This document shows, in pieces, positions 10,799 through 21,582 of a DNA stretch of 64,000 nt (its first letter is position 1; each line of letters starts with the position of its first letter). Below the pieces are notes generated by a model. It had not been told where the DNA came from. It did no database searches and saw nothing but the letters and a program-made list of their open reading frames with translations. Location: the NCBI GenBank assembly GCA_033439265.1, contig JAVTVX010000010.1, forward strand, positions 7,564,001-7,628,000. Direction: 5' to 3'. Source of the stretch: Dillenia suffruticosa. Its lineage: Eukaryota > Streptophyta > Magnoliopsida > Dilleniales > Dilleniaceae. A program made the position numbers and the translations under genes.

Positions 10799-12304
10799 TC
10801 ACAGGGAAAGGCTGAAGGACTCGAAATGCAGGTTTCCTTCTGAGCCCAAGCAAATTTCTGCAACCTCATGCCGCTTTTTCTTGGGTCACTGACCAAGACC
10901 CAAATATCCGATCCTTGGCACTCAATATTTCTGCAAGCAGCAGCAGATGCATTATTCCTCCAAACATGTTTATATCATGATTACGAGGGATACTACTTCA
11001 ACACAAGTTATATGAAAATTTTTTTACGGATGTCTGAAAGTTATTATAGATCAGGAACTTACTCTTGAGGTTGGGTCTCACACCCATGTGCACATTCGTA
11101 ACCTGAACAACGGACTGATAAGGAAGGCTTTCATGCTTTGTGTCACCAGTATAAATCCATCACCCGGGTGATATATAGGTGTTCTTCCATGTTCTGAATT
11201 TGCTTCCCGTTGATGTTATTATGTTTGTTTTGGTAAAAAAACAGCACTAGCAACCAAGAGAATGCAGGCACAAAGCTAATGTCCCAAGAGCCCAATATGA
11301 GAAATGATGAATGGAGTTGATGTTATGATCAATGAGGCAGACAATGTAACGAGTCACAATGCCCCAATAAGAGAAGGAACATGACCAATGAAGATGAGAT
11401 TATGATGAAAAGCCAGAGCCGGCTATTTGGGCCTAATACTGCCGATATAGGTGAATCTGTTGGCTTTGGTCGGAATCAAACTGTTTGGAGGAGTTTTTTG
11501 TTGTCTATGGTGGGAAGCTCTCTCTTTTTTTTTTTTTTTTGGTTGTATAGAGACTCTCTCCCTCTTTTCTCTCTCTACGAAATGTTCTCTGGTGGGAAGC
11601 TCTCTCTCTGGTGATATAAGCTTCTATTTGCAGCTGCATCTGTGAGAAATCTGAGTGGGTGCTGGAGATGGGAAGTAAGAGATCTAGCATCGCAAGATCA
11701 ACTGAGCTCTTGAAAGCCCACACGGGTAATTCTTATTTTAGTCTGACACTTTTGCATTGCTTCATGCTTTGAGATAAAAGGAGTAATGCCACTGCCACCA
11801 CTGATCAGCACAATTGACTCGTGCATGTACAAACATGCAAACCAAAAGTTACCTAAATTTGAAGATGTTTGTCTTTTTTGGTAAGAATTGAAGATGCCTT
11901 TTACAGAAATGGATTGAAGACGATTTATCCTGGGTTGTGGCCTTATTTTGCACTGGTCCAATGCCGCATTTATTACAGCATTCCTGTGTGTAGTGTGTAA
12001 CGAACAGAAGCAACTCTTTATTATTTTATCAATATTATTTGTGTATATCTCAGTTTTGCTGTAAACTGACCTTAAAAAATTATACGAAGTTCGACCATGG
12101 GTCCCTCGGTGGAGGTTTCAAATGAATCGGCAGAAGAAAGTTCCTGGTAAAGTTTTTGCGACCAGCTCCCCGTACTCTTGATGACAACACTTAGCTTGCC
12201 TGGCTCCATATTACAGTATGAATTCACAGTAAAAGGGTGCCACTGAAGCTTGGAAATGCTAGGCACACTCAGAAATATCAGATTTGTAGGGTTATAGAAT
12301 AGTC
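10799..12304 (-). pseudogene. Ferric reduction oxidase (FRO) pseudogene, C-terminal half
   Basis: Reading downward, 12304-12071 is an exon with F-Y-N-P-T-N, S-I-S-K-L-Q-W-H-P-F-T (the FAD-binding HPF-T motif) and S-W-S-Q-K-L-Y. It is frameshifted by one base just after E-G-P. About 11835-11590 carries the NADPH-binding S-G-G-S-G-I-T-P-F-I and L-D-L-L-L-P-I-S. About 11500-11340 has L-G-P-N-S-R-L-W and a membrane segment, with an in-frame stop and a frameshift. About 11200-11050 matches the N-M-E and S-L-P-Y-Q-S-V-V-Q-V-T-N-V-H region. The C-terminus F-E-S-F-S-L-S-L ends at TGA 10799-10801. FRO enzymes reduce Fe(III) or Cu(II) at the plasma membrane. Several stops and frameshifts show the gene is dead. 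The motif set fits the FRO2/4/5 clade. Confidence 0.85.
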
Positions 12305-13549
12305 CTGCAGAACATACGTGCAATATGTAGAAGATTTAGAGACCATATAAGTGGTGGGTATAAAAGAAAACATCAAACATTTTTCTCCTAATGTGTTGAA
12401 AGCTTGTGACCCACATTGCCATTGCCAATACAATTGCAATCTCCCCATCTACATTCGATACCAGTCTCTGCTCCATTTTAGCATTTGCAGACCATCACGT
12501 AATTATTTCACACTTGCACACACGCACAGCCTGGTATGGTTCCATGTATTCAAACGAGAAACAATCGCTTTTATATGGCAATGTTCCATGTAGAACTTTA
12601 TAAAGGATAACTGAAGACATTTTACAGATTTCTGAGAGAACACTGAAAACCTGTAGTGGACTCCATCTTCGTACGTGGGATTTGAAGATTTACAATTTAT
12701 AATTCTGTTGTATTGTTCCCATTGACACAAGTGGAGTGTCAACCACCGTATATCTGACGAGCAGTGTCATAAACGAAGGGGAAAAGAGGGATGAGTTGGA
12801 TTTGAACCCGAGATCATGCAAAGGAGGAACCCAACTAGGACAAATTATTTTGCCACGTCGGTGAAGTATCTGCCCAAGAAAACTTTAGTCAAGTCTATTA
12901 TACAATTTCAGTAGCAGTTGCACCACAGTATGCATGGATCCCACTTTCCCGTCTTAAAGTGTACGTAGTGGCTGCTGTGCATCCAGATATTGCAGCTGGC
13001 CGTGTGCAGGATTTTCATGTAGTTAATAATTGGATGTTTGGCTGGCAAATTGGGTCAAGCTCAAAGCAAACATCACACAACTTATCCTCTTACATTCAAT
13101 TGGAAAAGAATAGGGAAAAAGTGGGCAAGGAATAAAGGTCTTTATTCAGATTTCTAAGCAGAAAGAGAACACATTTCCCACCACACACAGAAAAAGGAAT
13201 CAAAATCTCAATTTCATTTTGGATACTTTCTCATGCAAATTATGCAAAAGAATAAACGATTGGCTTAAAAATACTAATGTTGAAGGACATAGTGTATGCG
13301 CCTTGGCCATTTGATTGGTAATCCCCTCGCTCAATATGTTGAGAGGGTCCCTTTTTCTCTATCCAAATCAAAACAGAATAGAAATTGGTAGACAAAAGGC
13401 CTGCATAAGAACTTTTTCTGCTCTCTGGAAGTTGACGGTAATTTTATACAGTTTTCTGTCTGTGACTGGTCTTAAGAAATGAAGAGACCAGCAAGATGTT
13501 TATAAAAATAAACTGATCTCATCTGGCTTAAGGAAAGGATACAAACACT
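12305..13549. other. Gap inside the FRO pseudogene; heme-binding exons absent
   Basis: Between the N- and C-terminal FRO blocks I find none of the middle of the protein, which includes the membrane helices with the heme-ligating histidines. The 1.2 kb holds no recognisable gene. A tRNA-like patch (12798-12840) and a leader-like AT-rich stretch are the only notable items. The missing exons were either deleted or have decayed past recognition. Confidence 0.55.
12798..12840 (-). repeat. Possible SINE or tRNA-like fragment (Pol III boxes)
   Basis: On the minus strand GGGTTCAAATCC (12809-12798) matches the B-box consensus. About 25-30 bases earlier cctagttggg resembles an A box. No full cloverleaf can be drawn, so a SINE fragment is more likely than a tRNA gene. 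Confidence 0.3.
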
Positions 13550-14178
13550 CTCCCCTTGTTTATGAAAATGGAGGTGTTTGAAGCTGACTTCCAGGTAATT
13601 TGCAAGAGACCAGATCAAGATTGCAACAAACATCACTGCAAATGCAAGGTCCATTGCTGTAAAATCCCTAGAGGAGGCGTCACAAGAACTGGGGATTTCC
13701 ATGACAGGTGGCGATTGCTTCCATACCTGAAGTTAGTGCAATATTGAGGTGCTTGCCAATATGCATGTTCTATGTGCAATTGTTTGTTTTAGAAGTGAAT
13801 GGCAATACTAGATCATTGCCTGGAGAAATCATAACCTTTGAGAGCAGAGCTTCCCAACTTCATCAAAAAATGGAGATAAACACAGCTCAAAGCAGCTATG
13901 AACATCATTGGGAAAGTGACAAGCAAAACATTGGTCCCTGAAGAAATATCAACATTACAAAAAACAAGAATTAGAAATCTACAAATTGGCCAGCAATAAT
14001 AACAATTAAACTGAGAGCAAGCAACCTTGTTCCTCAAAATATGTTGAGTTCAGCTCGCTTGCTAGCTTGGGAGTCCATGCTTGTAAGTATATGTTGGTAA
14101 CATAATCCAAATCAGAAGCCATCCAAGGAAGGCCATAAGAAAAGGCAGTCTCAGGAACCAAAAGCCGATAATTTTCAT
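13550..14178 (-). pseudogene. FRO pseudogene, N-terminal exons
   Basis: The first exon (14178-14026) starts at an ATG and encodes F-L-G-W-L-L-I-W-I-M-L-P-T-Y-T-Y-K, a strong FRO N-terminal signature. A frameshift follows, after which N-S-T-Y-F-E-E-Q appears in the next frame. The second exon (13937-13836) encodes T-N-V-L-L-V-T-F-P and L-S-C-V-Y-L-H-F. The third (13726 to about 13550) has V-L-V-T-P-P-L-G-I-L in one frame and M-F-V-A-I-L-I-W-S-L-A-N-Y-L in another, so a second frameshift lies there. Splice sites between these exons are still good. The block is collinear with the C-terminal half at 10799-12304 and is the same dead gene. Confidence 0.85.
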
Positions 14179-14665
14179 GTCTGACCTATTGAGACGAGCA
14201 AGAGAAATGTCTTTCCTTCAACTGGAATTCCTTAAACTAACTAGCAACCTTTTGCTATGATATAATTCTCCTTCTTAGACCAAGATATTAGCACAAGTAC
14301 ATTGTACTTAACTACCCAAAAAAAAGATTTATTAAAAAAAATAAAGGTTAAGAGTACAAAGAAACAGCATGTTTCATGCACACGGGCTCATTTACAGACA
14401 GAATACAATTTGCACACTTCAGTTTTGCAACCATGACTAGTATCAAAATGCCATATCAGAAGTTGACGTATAAACGAGAAGTGACGGTATAATAATGACA
14501 ACTGGTAATGATCCCAAAATAACAGACAACCATGTATTCCTGACAAGAAAATTGTTTCAGCAATAGAATGGGTGAATGTGGGAGAAAAGTGGACGCATCA
14601 GGATTTTGCCCAGGTCAAACTCCGCTCTTCTGGTGGCTAGGAAAATTATCAATGACTACTGAAAC
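14179..14665. other. Former FRO upstream region, nothing recognised
   Basis: AT-rich sequence with no coding or repeat feature I can name. It would have been the promoter of the FRO gene. Its last five bases, gaaac (14661-14665), are the left target duplication of the solo LTR. Confidence 0.5.
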
Positions 14666-15213
14666 TGTTGGACGCAGAAGGTGGTTAGCGTGGTGAGAAG
14701 AAAAAAAAACAAAGCAATATAACTAAACTTTCACTCTCAAAAGATAGAAAGATAAAGGAATTGTATTTCTCTTCACACAAAGATGGATTATCTCAATTTG
14801 CTCTCTACTATACAAAGGAGGACGACTCCCCTATTTATAGGAAAAGGTTAGGAGTCCAACAGTCTCTTACATTACTTCTCCGTTAAGCACTCATAATACC
14901 TAATAATAATTGATAAATCCTAGTAACTCCCAATAGCTAACATTAACTAACACTAACTAACAATAGCTAATAATAACTACTTGGACGGTTACATGACTTT
15001 TCATATGTTCTAATGAATACATATTTATCATAATAGTTATTGCATGGATGACTCATGAACTTCCCGCTGCTGGACTGTTACACTATGCACTGATACTGGT
15101 CTACTGTGTTAGGTCATTAGGCTGTGGCACCCTGACTTGAGCTCTGGTGTATGCTGACTCATGCAGTGGCCTATTCCTTCGAACCATATCTTCAAGTTTA
15201 ATCATTTCCAACA
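14666..15213 (-). mobile_element. Solo LTR with 5-bp target duplication
   Basis: The 548-bp sequence starts TGTTGGA and ends TCCAACA, perfect 7-bp inverted ends of an LTR. It is flanked by GAAAC at 14661-14665 and 15214-15218. A TATAAATA box reads on the minus strand (near 14835), so the parent element was inserted in minus orientation. No internal region is present, so it formed by recombination between two LTRs. The family (Copia or gypsy) cannot be told from the LTR alone. Confidence 0.88.
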
Positions 15214-15632
15214 GAAACTTCTTTCCAGTTTAACATAAGAACCGTAAACAATTCAGGTCAAATGTAAGAAGAAAGAACCACGTGTTAAAAGCCAAAATGC
15301 ATCTCACAATTATATAATATTCAGGCCTACCATATATCAAATGTATCTTTAAATATGTCCTATTTCATACTTGGATGCTGATTTATTGCTGCAATTATTT
15401 TACAAATAATTATGCACAAATCTGTACAAAACAAGGTCAGCTGCTAGAAATGGAAGTACACTTAACTTGCAAAGTCATGCCAGTACAGTATAAGTGGTAC
15501 CACAGATGATTTAACATACTATAATTAGAAATAAATCATATAAAAGTACAGAATGTATAGCATTTAGGGTCAGCAAGCAACTCCACCCCCACCCCCCAAA
15601 ACAAAAAAAAGTCCAACCCAAGGAGAAAAACA

Positions 15633-15670
<38 letters not shown>

Positions 15671-16004
15671 GCACAAAATGATCTATCAGGGTATATTTGC
15701 AGCAACAAAGATCAGTAATTTGAAGTGGAACTCCATCACCTTCTGAAGATTAAAAATTATTTCAATGCGATGATCAAAAAACAAAACTTTCAATCTTGAT
15801 GAGTACACCTAAAAGTACATCCTTAAACCATCTCCATCCTAAGAAAGTATCAATATTAAGATCTAAGAAACCATGATGACAGCAAAAGAAAGGCCCAGCA
15901 AAACAAATAAAATTATCAGCAGCATGGTTGAAAGATGAAATGATTGAATGGTTGGATTCATTGCAAAAAATTGAATTAAGCATATAAGTTTTATGAGTAC
16001 ATGG
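15214..16004. other. Spacer and 3' region of DUF819 gene A, with a (GA)n microsatellite
   Basis: No gene was found. A (GA)17 tract occupies 15636-15669. The last 100-300 bases next to 16004 probably contain the 3' UTR of DUF819 gene A, which is transcribed leftward. Confidence 0.5.
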
Positions 16005-19000
16005 TCATGGTAGATAATACATTCTTCTCAGAATCATCAGTCCAAAAGCAATGCCGAGAAAGGTTGCAATGGCTATGCCAAAAATGCCTGCAAGAATTCC
16101 TGGAATGACTAAGGAGTTCCAACCCTTGGCTGTTGCCATTCCACAGGCTGTTGTAGGGCCTCCAATATTCGCATTTGATGCCAAAAGCAACAGTTTCAGG
16201 TCAAAGCGAAATAGCTTTCCAAATCCCAGGATAACAGCTAGATGGATAATAACCTGAACAAGAGCAAACATGAAAATACTGGGTGCCATGCCAATAACAT
16301 TCCATATACTCCCACTAGCTCCAATAACAGCAAAGAACACCTGTTGTGCATAAAAATGGAGCCGAAATTATTAAAAAAAAAAAAAGGAGGCTTCAGATTG
16401 CATAAAATACTGTCTGTCCGGCAAGGACAAAAAGGGCTTATTACACATCTTTAATGTTCAGGCAACACTGTTAAATGGTGAGCACTGAGCAATAAGTTGC
16501 AAAAGGCTGGAGGCACAGTTGACTAGGTAACTAGCTTGAGTGAAAGAAATATAAAGAAAATTTAAGAGAGAAATAACAAGCATGTTTACAGAGATGAAAA
16601 AGATAAAGTGGGTTGGTGGAGGGGGGATTAAGTAACCAAAGTATTAAATGAAGCATCTTTCAAACACAGTTACCCAAAGGATTCACATAGAAAGGGCACA
16701 ATCACAGAGAAAAATTAGCACAAGAAAGAAGAACGAAAGAGCAACCAAAGTACTGTTGGAATACAGCAATGCTGATCAAAATCAAGGCCATTGCACCCAC
16801 TAGAAAATTGGCTATATGAAATAGGAGAAATATGGGATAATTGTGTAATAGCCATGTTGCTAGATGACTGCTCCTAATATTGTTGAAGCACAATGCATTC
16901 ACCAGAAACATCAGCATGATGTGAAGAAAAATAAGTGGGAAGTAATATGACTTGCCTGCATCAGAATCAAAGCAAGAGAATCACCAACAGGTGCAAGATA
17001 ACTGAATGGCTTTGGAAATAATGTTGCTAAAAGAACCACGGTAGCAGTTATTGCAGGAAGGCTGCCCCCTTGGAAGCCAAACAATTTAGTTATGTAAGTA
17101 GCAATCTTGCAGATGGCAAAAGATACGACAAGAGCTGAAGCCATCTGTAGCAGAGGGAGCTTGCTTCCAGAACTGGAGTCCATGTCCATGGCTACATCTA
17201 GAAAACCAATATAGGCTTCATAAGTAAATCTAGCAAGATGTGTAAGATGCATTTATTTGAGAGAATGACCACACAAAGCTCAGAACAGATGATGTCACCC
17301 ATACAAAATTTCATTAGGAAATTACACTAATACCAGTAATCTAGGAAGACATCATGACAAGTAAATTGGAACATTGAACAATGTATGCAAGAAAAATTGA
17401 ATACAGTATTTATCTCTTCTAGCAGTTATCTAGCATGTGCTGTTCAATTGGATAGCCAGGGTTCTCAAAATTTTACTTTTCTTTTTTATGAAATATAGTT
17501 GAAATCTCTCTCTCTCTCCTTTTTCTTCTTTTCCCAGAAATTTTTTGCATTTGGTTTAATAAAAGTTAGATCACTATTGGTTTGGAAACGCTTATATCTC
17601 CGGTTTGCATTCATTTAGCTGCTTATAATGTGAGAAATCTTGTTCTCCTTTACAGTTGTCTTTTCCCTGTATAAATACTTCTTTTATGAACAAGAGTGTG
17701 TGTGTATGCTCTTGTATAACTAGCACAACTGAAATTCACTAATGGAACATCAATAGACTACAGACAGAAAAATTAATCAGAGAATGGCAACCGTGAGTTA
17801 TGTAAAGTCCATGAAAAAAATATCACTCACAGCATGAAATAACATGAAGTTAGATGTGTTGATATATGAACAGGCATTTTCTACACACCCTTGGCTGATG
17901 TAGAAACCTCGGGAGGTATTTTAGATGCCAACGCAAACAACAATGTGAAATATATAGCACAAATGACATTATCTGCTGCTACTCCTGCAGCCATAACGGA
18001 CGGAGAAACACCAAGAGCTTCTGAAATTGCAACATAATTGACAGCTGCAACATACAAAATGGTTTTATCGGTTATGCTGGGACCATGAACACAAAAAGAA
18101 ATGCATATGTGTGTGACACAAATTTGTGGAAATAATCAAGCTGGAACATCCATATCCTCAAAATTTTAAAAATTATTTAGTGAAATGAACAGAATCTTAT
18201 TAGAAGTGAGATACTTCACTCTATGCTGTGGCATAGCAGCATAACAAGATTAATGACTAGGAGCAAAGCTGGTGTTCTCTGCATGTGTGTGTGTACAGGT
18301 GCACATGGGAGGGCCGGGTTGAATGCATAAAATTGTTGAGTTTTCATCATATTAATCAAGAGAATGCAATTAGAGAGGCAAAAGAAGAAACTTGAAATTC
18401 TGCCACAGGAGAGGAGAATGCATATTTGTCACGAATCATGCTTTTGGTATGAATGCTGTAATAGGCTATCCCAGACACTTCTTCTGGGAGAGAGAAGAAA
18501 CGCTTTTTTTTTTGAGGGAGGGCAATGTTTAATGCCTCTACTTAGCTCAATGTCCACGTATGTTAAAAATATATGGGTCGGATCTGATTGGTCCATACAG
18601 AGATAAAATAAACATATAAAAAATGACAAGACTGTAAATTTAACTTGAAACAAACATGCAATTTTTCATTTTTACCACCATAAATTGTCAAAAAAAAAAG
18701 GTCAAAAGCAACATAGAACAAGACTATTGAATAAATTACCTCCACCAATATAACTACCCATGAGGGCAGCAGCTATTTTCCAACCATCTTGACCAAGTGA
18801 GCGCATAGGTACAATCCAAAATGCCACCACAGTCCCAATCGCTGTTGCTGCTGCAATCGGAGAAAGGTTGCATTACTTTTCTGAGAGGAAAACAAGTACT
18901 TCCTTGCAAAGAAAGGCGAAATTCCAAGCTCAAATGCAAGTTCTGTTGTTAATAAGTTGGCACCTGGCAATAAACAGGGTTGGTGTAAAATAGGAAAAGA

Positions 19001-20187
19001 AAAGCCTATAAGGTGCACATTTTTCATGATACATGATAAGGCACCTCAATACTTCAGTTCTCGGCATTTAATCCAAATACCCCAATGAAATGGTCAGGAG
19101 CAGCAGAAAGAAGGGTTCAGCAGCTGAACCAAGACAAGAACAATAATACAGAATATGCATATCTATAGCAACAAGCCAATGAGAGTATGAGAGTATTTAT
19201 TGAGTAATCAAGTAAGGAAACACATCTTGGCAATGATGGTTGCACAAAGATGAAAAAACAATACAGTAAAACAACCGAAGAAGTTTCAATATCAACAACA
19301 AAATAGCCTACTATACTGAACCTATCTTCACGTGCCTCCACTCGGGCAACTAAATACAATGCTCACTGGCCTACTCCTTTCCTGTCTAAATAAAATAAAT
19401 GACACCGGCACCAGAGTGATCAAAAGAATTGTCATTTTATTCTTCTGAAAATGGGTCATCAAACAATTTAACTGCATATCATACGCAATTCTAGCATATT
19501 ATCAAGTAGACTTCTCAAGCCAATGTTCCATAATAAAATAACTTGAACTTGAATTATCCACTATATAAAAAAAAAATCAATAAAAATAATAACTCCAGAA
19601 AGAATTGACACCAGCCCCAAGCAAGAATGCAAGCAGCAATTTTCCTGTTGAATGCATCACGCTGCGCAAATCTGCCCGAAACAACAGCAACGGAATACTC
19701 AGTGGAAGCAAATAGCCCATCACAACTTCATAAGGCGGAGCTTCATAAGGAATAATCCCTAGATTACTAGCCGCCAACCCAAGTAAAATGCTGACCAGTG
19801 CAGCACTCACCATATTCCCAATTTTGGTCTTCTCCGACCTTAAAAGTTCACAAAAATAAATCTTATCAAAAACCCACAAAAATAAAACAACGAAATCATA
19901 AGTAACAGGTACGAGAGAATATATTACCAGATTCCAAGAGTTCCAATAGAGAAAAGAGCAGTCCACATGCCCCATTGATCTTGGGGAGAAATGAGGGGAT
20001 GATTCAGGCCTGGTTTGGTCCTCACACATCGAATCAAATTAGGGCTTTGTGGGATACGCAAATGGGTTTTTTTGGGGGAGAGTCTGAGGAGGTTATGGTG
20101 GGAAGCAGAGAGAGATGGCCGTTGATATAACGACAGGGAAGAAAGGAGTGAAGGAGCTGAAAGGGGTAGACATGAAAGCGAAGACAT
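16005..20187 (-). CDS. DUF819 family membrane protein, copy A, 443 aa, six exons
   Basis: Exons read downward: 20187-19928, 19838-19612, 18850-18740, 18044-17889, 17197-16956 and 16340-16005. Lengths 260, 227, 111, 156, 242 and 336 give an unbroken 443-residue frame. The first about 70 residues are Ser/Leu/Pro-rich and poor in acidic residues, as in a chloroplast transit peptide. The rest has many hydrophobic segments, such as [13 protein letters not shown], and the conserved [14 protein letters not shown] near the C-terminus. This is the DUF819 family (Pfam PF05684, bacterial YjcL-like), predicted polytopic membrane proteins of unknown function; plant members are presumed plastid-located. 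A TTG-initiated upstream extension in the same frame is ignored because the ATG at 20187 starts the transit peptide. The fifth intron has a GC donor. Confidence 0.92.
16341..16955 (-). other. GC-AG intron (intron 5) of DUF819 copy A
   Basis: The exon 5 end reads ATGCAG|GCAAGT (exon base 16956, intron from 16955), which is the consensus for the rare GC-AG class. The acceptor is cacaacag|GTG at 16341/16340. The same junction in copy B reads ATGCAG|GTATCT, a normal GT donor. The reading frame requires the junction here. Confidence 0.85.
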
Positions 20188-20249
20188 TTTGAATTGCAAT
20201 GAGTAATCGTTGACGATTCCATCTCCATATTCCACATTCAAGATTCAAC

Positions 20250-21200
20250 AGGTGAGATCATATGTTCCGAGGCTTATGATAAGAGATTTAGCCTATACCA
20301 AACCGAACCAATTGCATTCTATTTCACTTGTATTTCATTGCCTAAATATTTTTAAGTGATTTTTTTTTTTTTAATTTCTTGGCAATAGATTAGGAAAAAC
20401 TCAAATCAATGACTAGTGGTATAAATAAGGGTTTTGAGACATTCAAGTCACTTCTTTGAACCAAATTTTTAATTAAAATTTTTTTATGAAGTTAAATGTT
20501 TGTAAGTTCTTTCTTTTTCTTTCTTTTTCATATTAAGAATGGATGTAGAAAATATTTTTTGATTATCTTTTACTCATTATAAAATATATATTTTAATAAA
20601 TTCTTAGAATTCTGATTTTATGACACTTAATTTGCGGGCGTTTTGTTGTAATTATTTTGAATTTGTAATATTGCAAATATGGGTAGAAGAGTATTAGTAT
20701 TTTTAACCGATCACTTGGTGACAAGAGACTAGAACCATGCTAAATCAAAAGATAGCTGTATTCCCCTCACCCACCCTCCCCCTCCCCCCCCCCCCCAAAA
20801 AAAAAAAAGAAAGAAAAAAAAATAACTCAACCCAAATCAACAAAGACAAACAGCAGAAGGGCAATCTCCTTCCCCCACCCGGTTGCATAAAGAGCTTAAA
20901 GCAATTTTACTAGTAACATGAGCGGCTTAATTTGCTTCCCCCTTGACGTGGGAACGAGCAAATGCCCAAAAACTCCTTCCCATCCAACGAATACCCCCAG
21001 CTACTGGACAGCCCAGTACATTCAGAAAACCATTCGGAGGCTGAATTACCGGCTCCAAGAAAAACGAAGAAAGCAGCTCTCCCAAGCCATACACCCTGAA
21101 TTAACCATTTCAATGATTTAACCCTGCTAAATCATTGAATCAATTACGTCATGTAAAAGTAAATAAGAATCCATAAAATCAATAGCCTGTTCTTTTTCCT
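20250..21200. other. Spacer between the two DUF819 genes
   Basis: No gene was recognised. A run of about 14 C followed by about 12 A lies near 20785-20812, within a low-complexity C/A tract. The left side, next to 20187, would hold the promoter of copy A; the right side runs into the 3' UTR of copy B. Confidence 0.5.
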
Positions 21201-21582
21201 TCTAAAAACAATGAAGATCTATAGCCATCATTGGAAAACTTGGATAATAGTCCTAGCCTGCAGAGCCCATTTGCCCTGCACAATGAGGTGTCGATCATTG
21301 AGATCTGTGACACGATTGGCCTGTTGCAAGCTCAGGTTGCAGATGATGCGGGTGAAGCAACCGGTTTGTCTCTGCGTGTTTAGGCTCAGATGGCGAATTG
21401 ACAGTGTCTGTTCTCCCATCTGAGTCAAATCCGAAAGCGGCAGTCATATGCTTATTTTTAAAGATTGGAAGAATCTTATTCATCATACAAGAGAAAAGTA
21501 TACAACACTCTCATCCTCGATTATTGTACAAGTGCAGTCCAATCAAACACAGATGACTGTGGATGAAGCAAGTTACAGAATT

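Noticed and set aside
16051..16257. Plus-strand open frames over DUF819 exons, and a similar one at 21563-22003
   Set aside because: They are antisense shadows of conserved coding exons; the minus strand carries the recognisable protein and splice sites.
20188..20241. Upstream in-frame extension of DUF819 copy A
   Set aside because: It begins at TTG, has no ATG, and would bury the transit peptide behind acidic residues.
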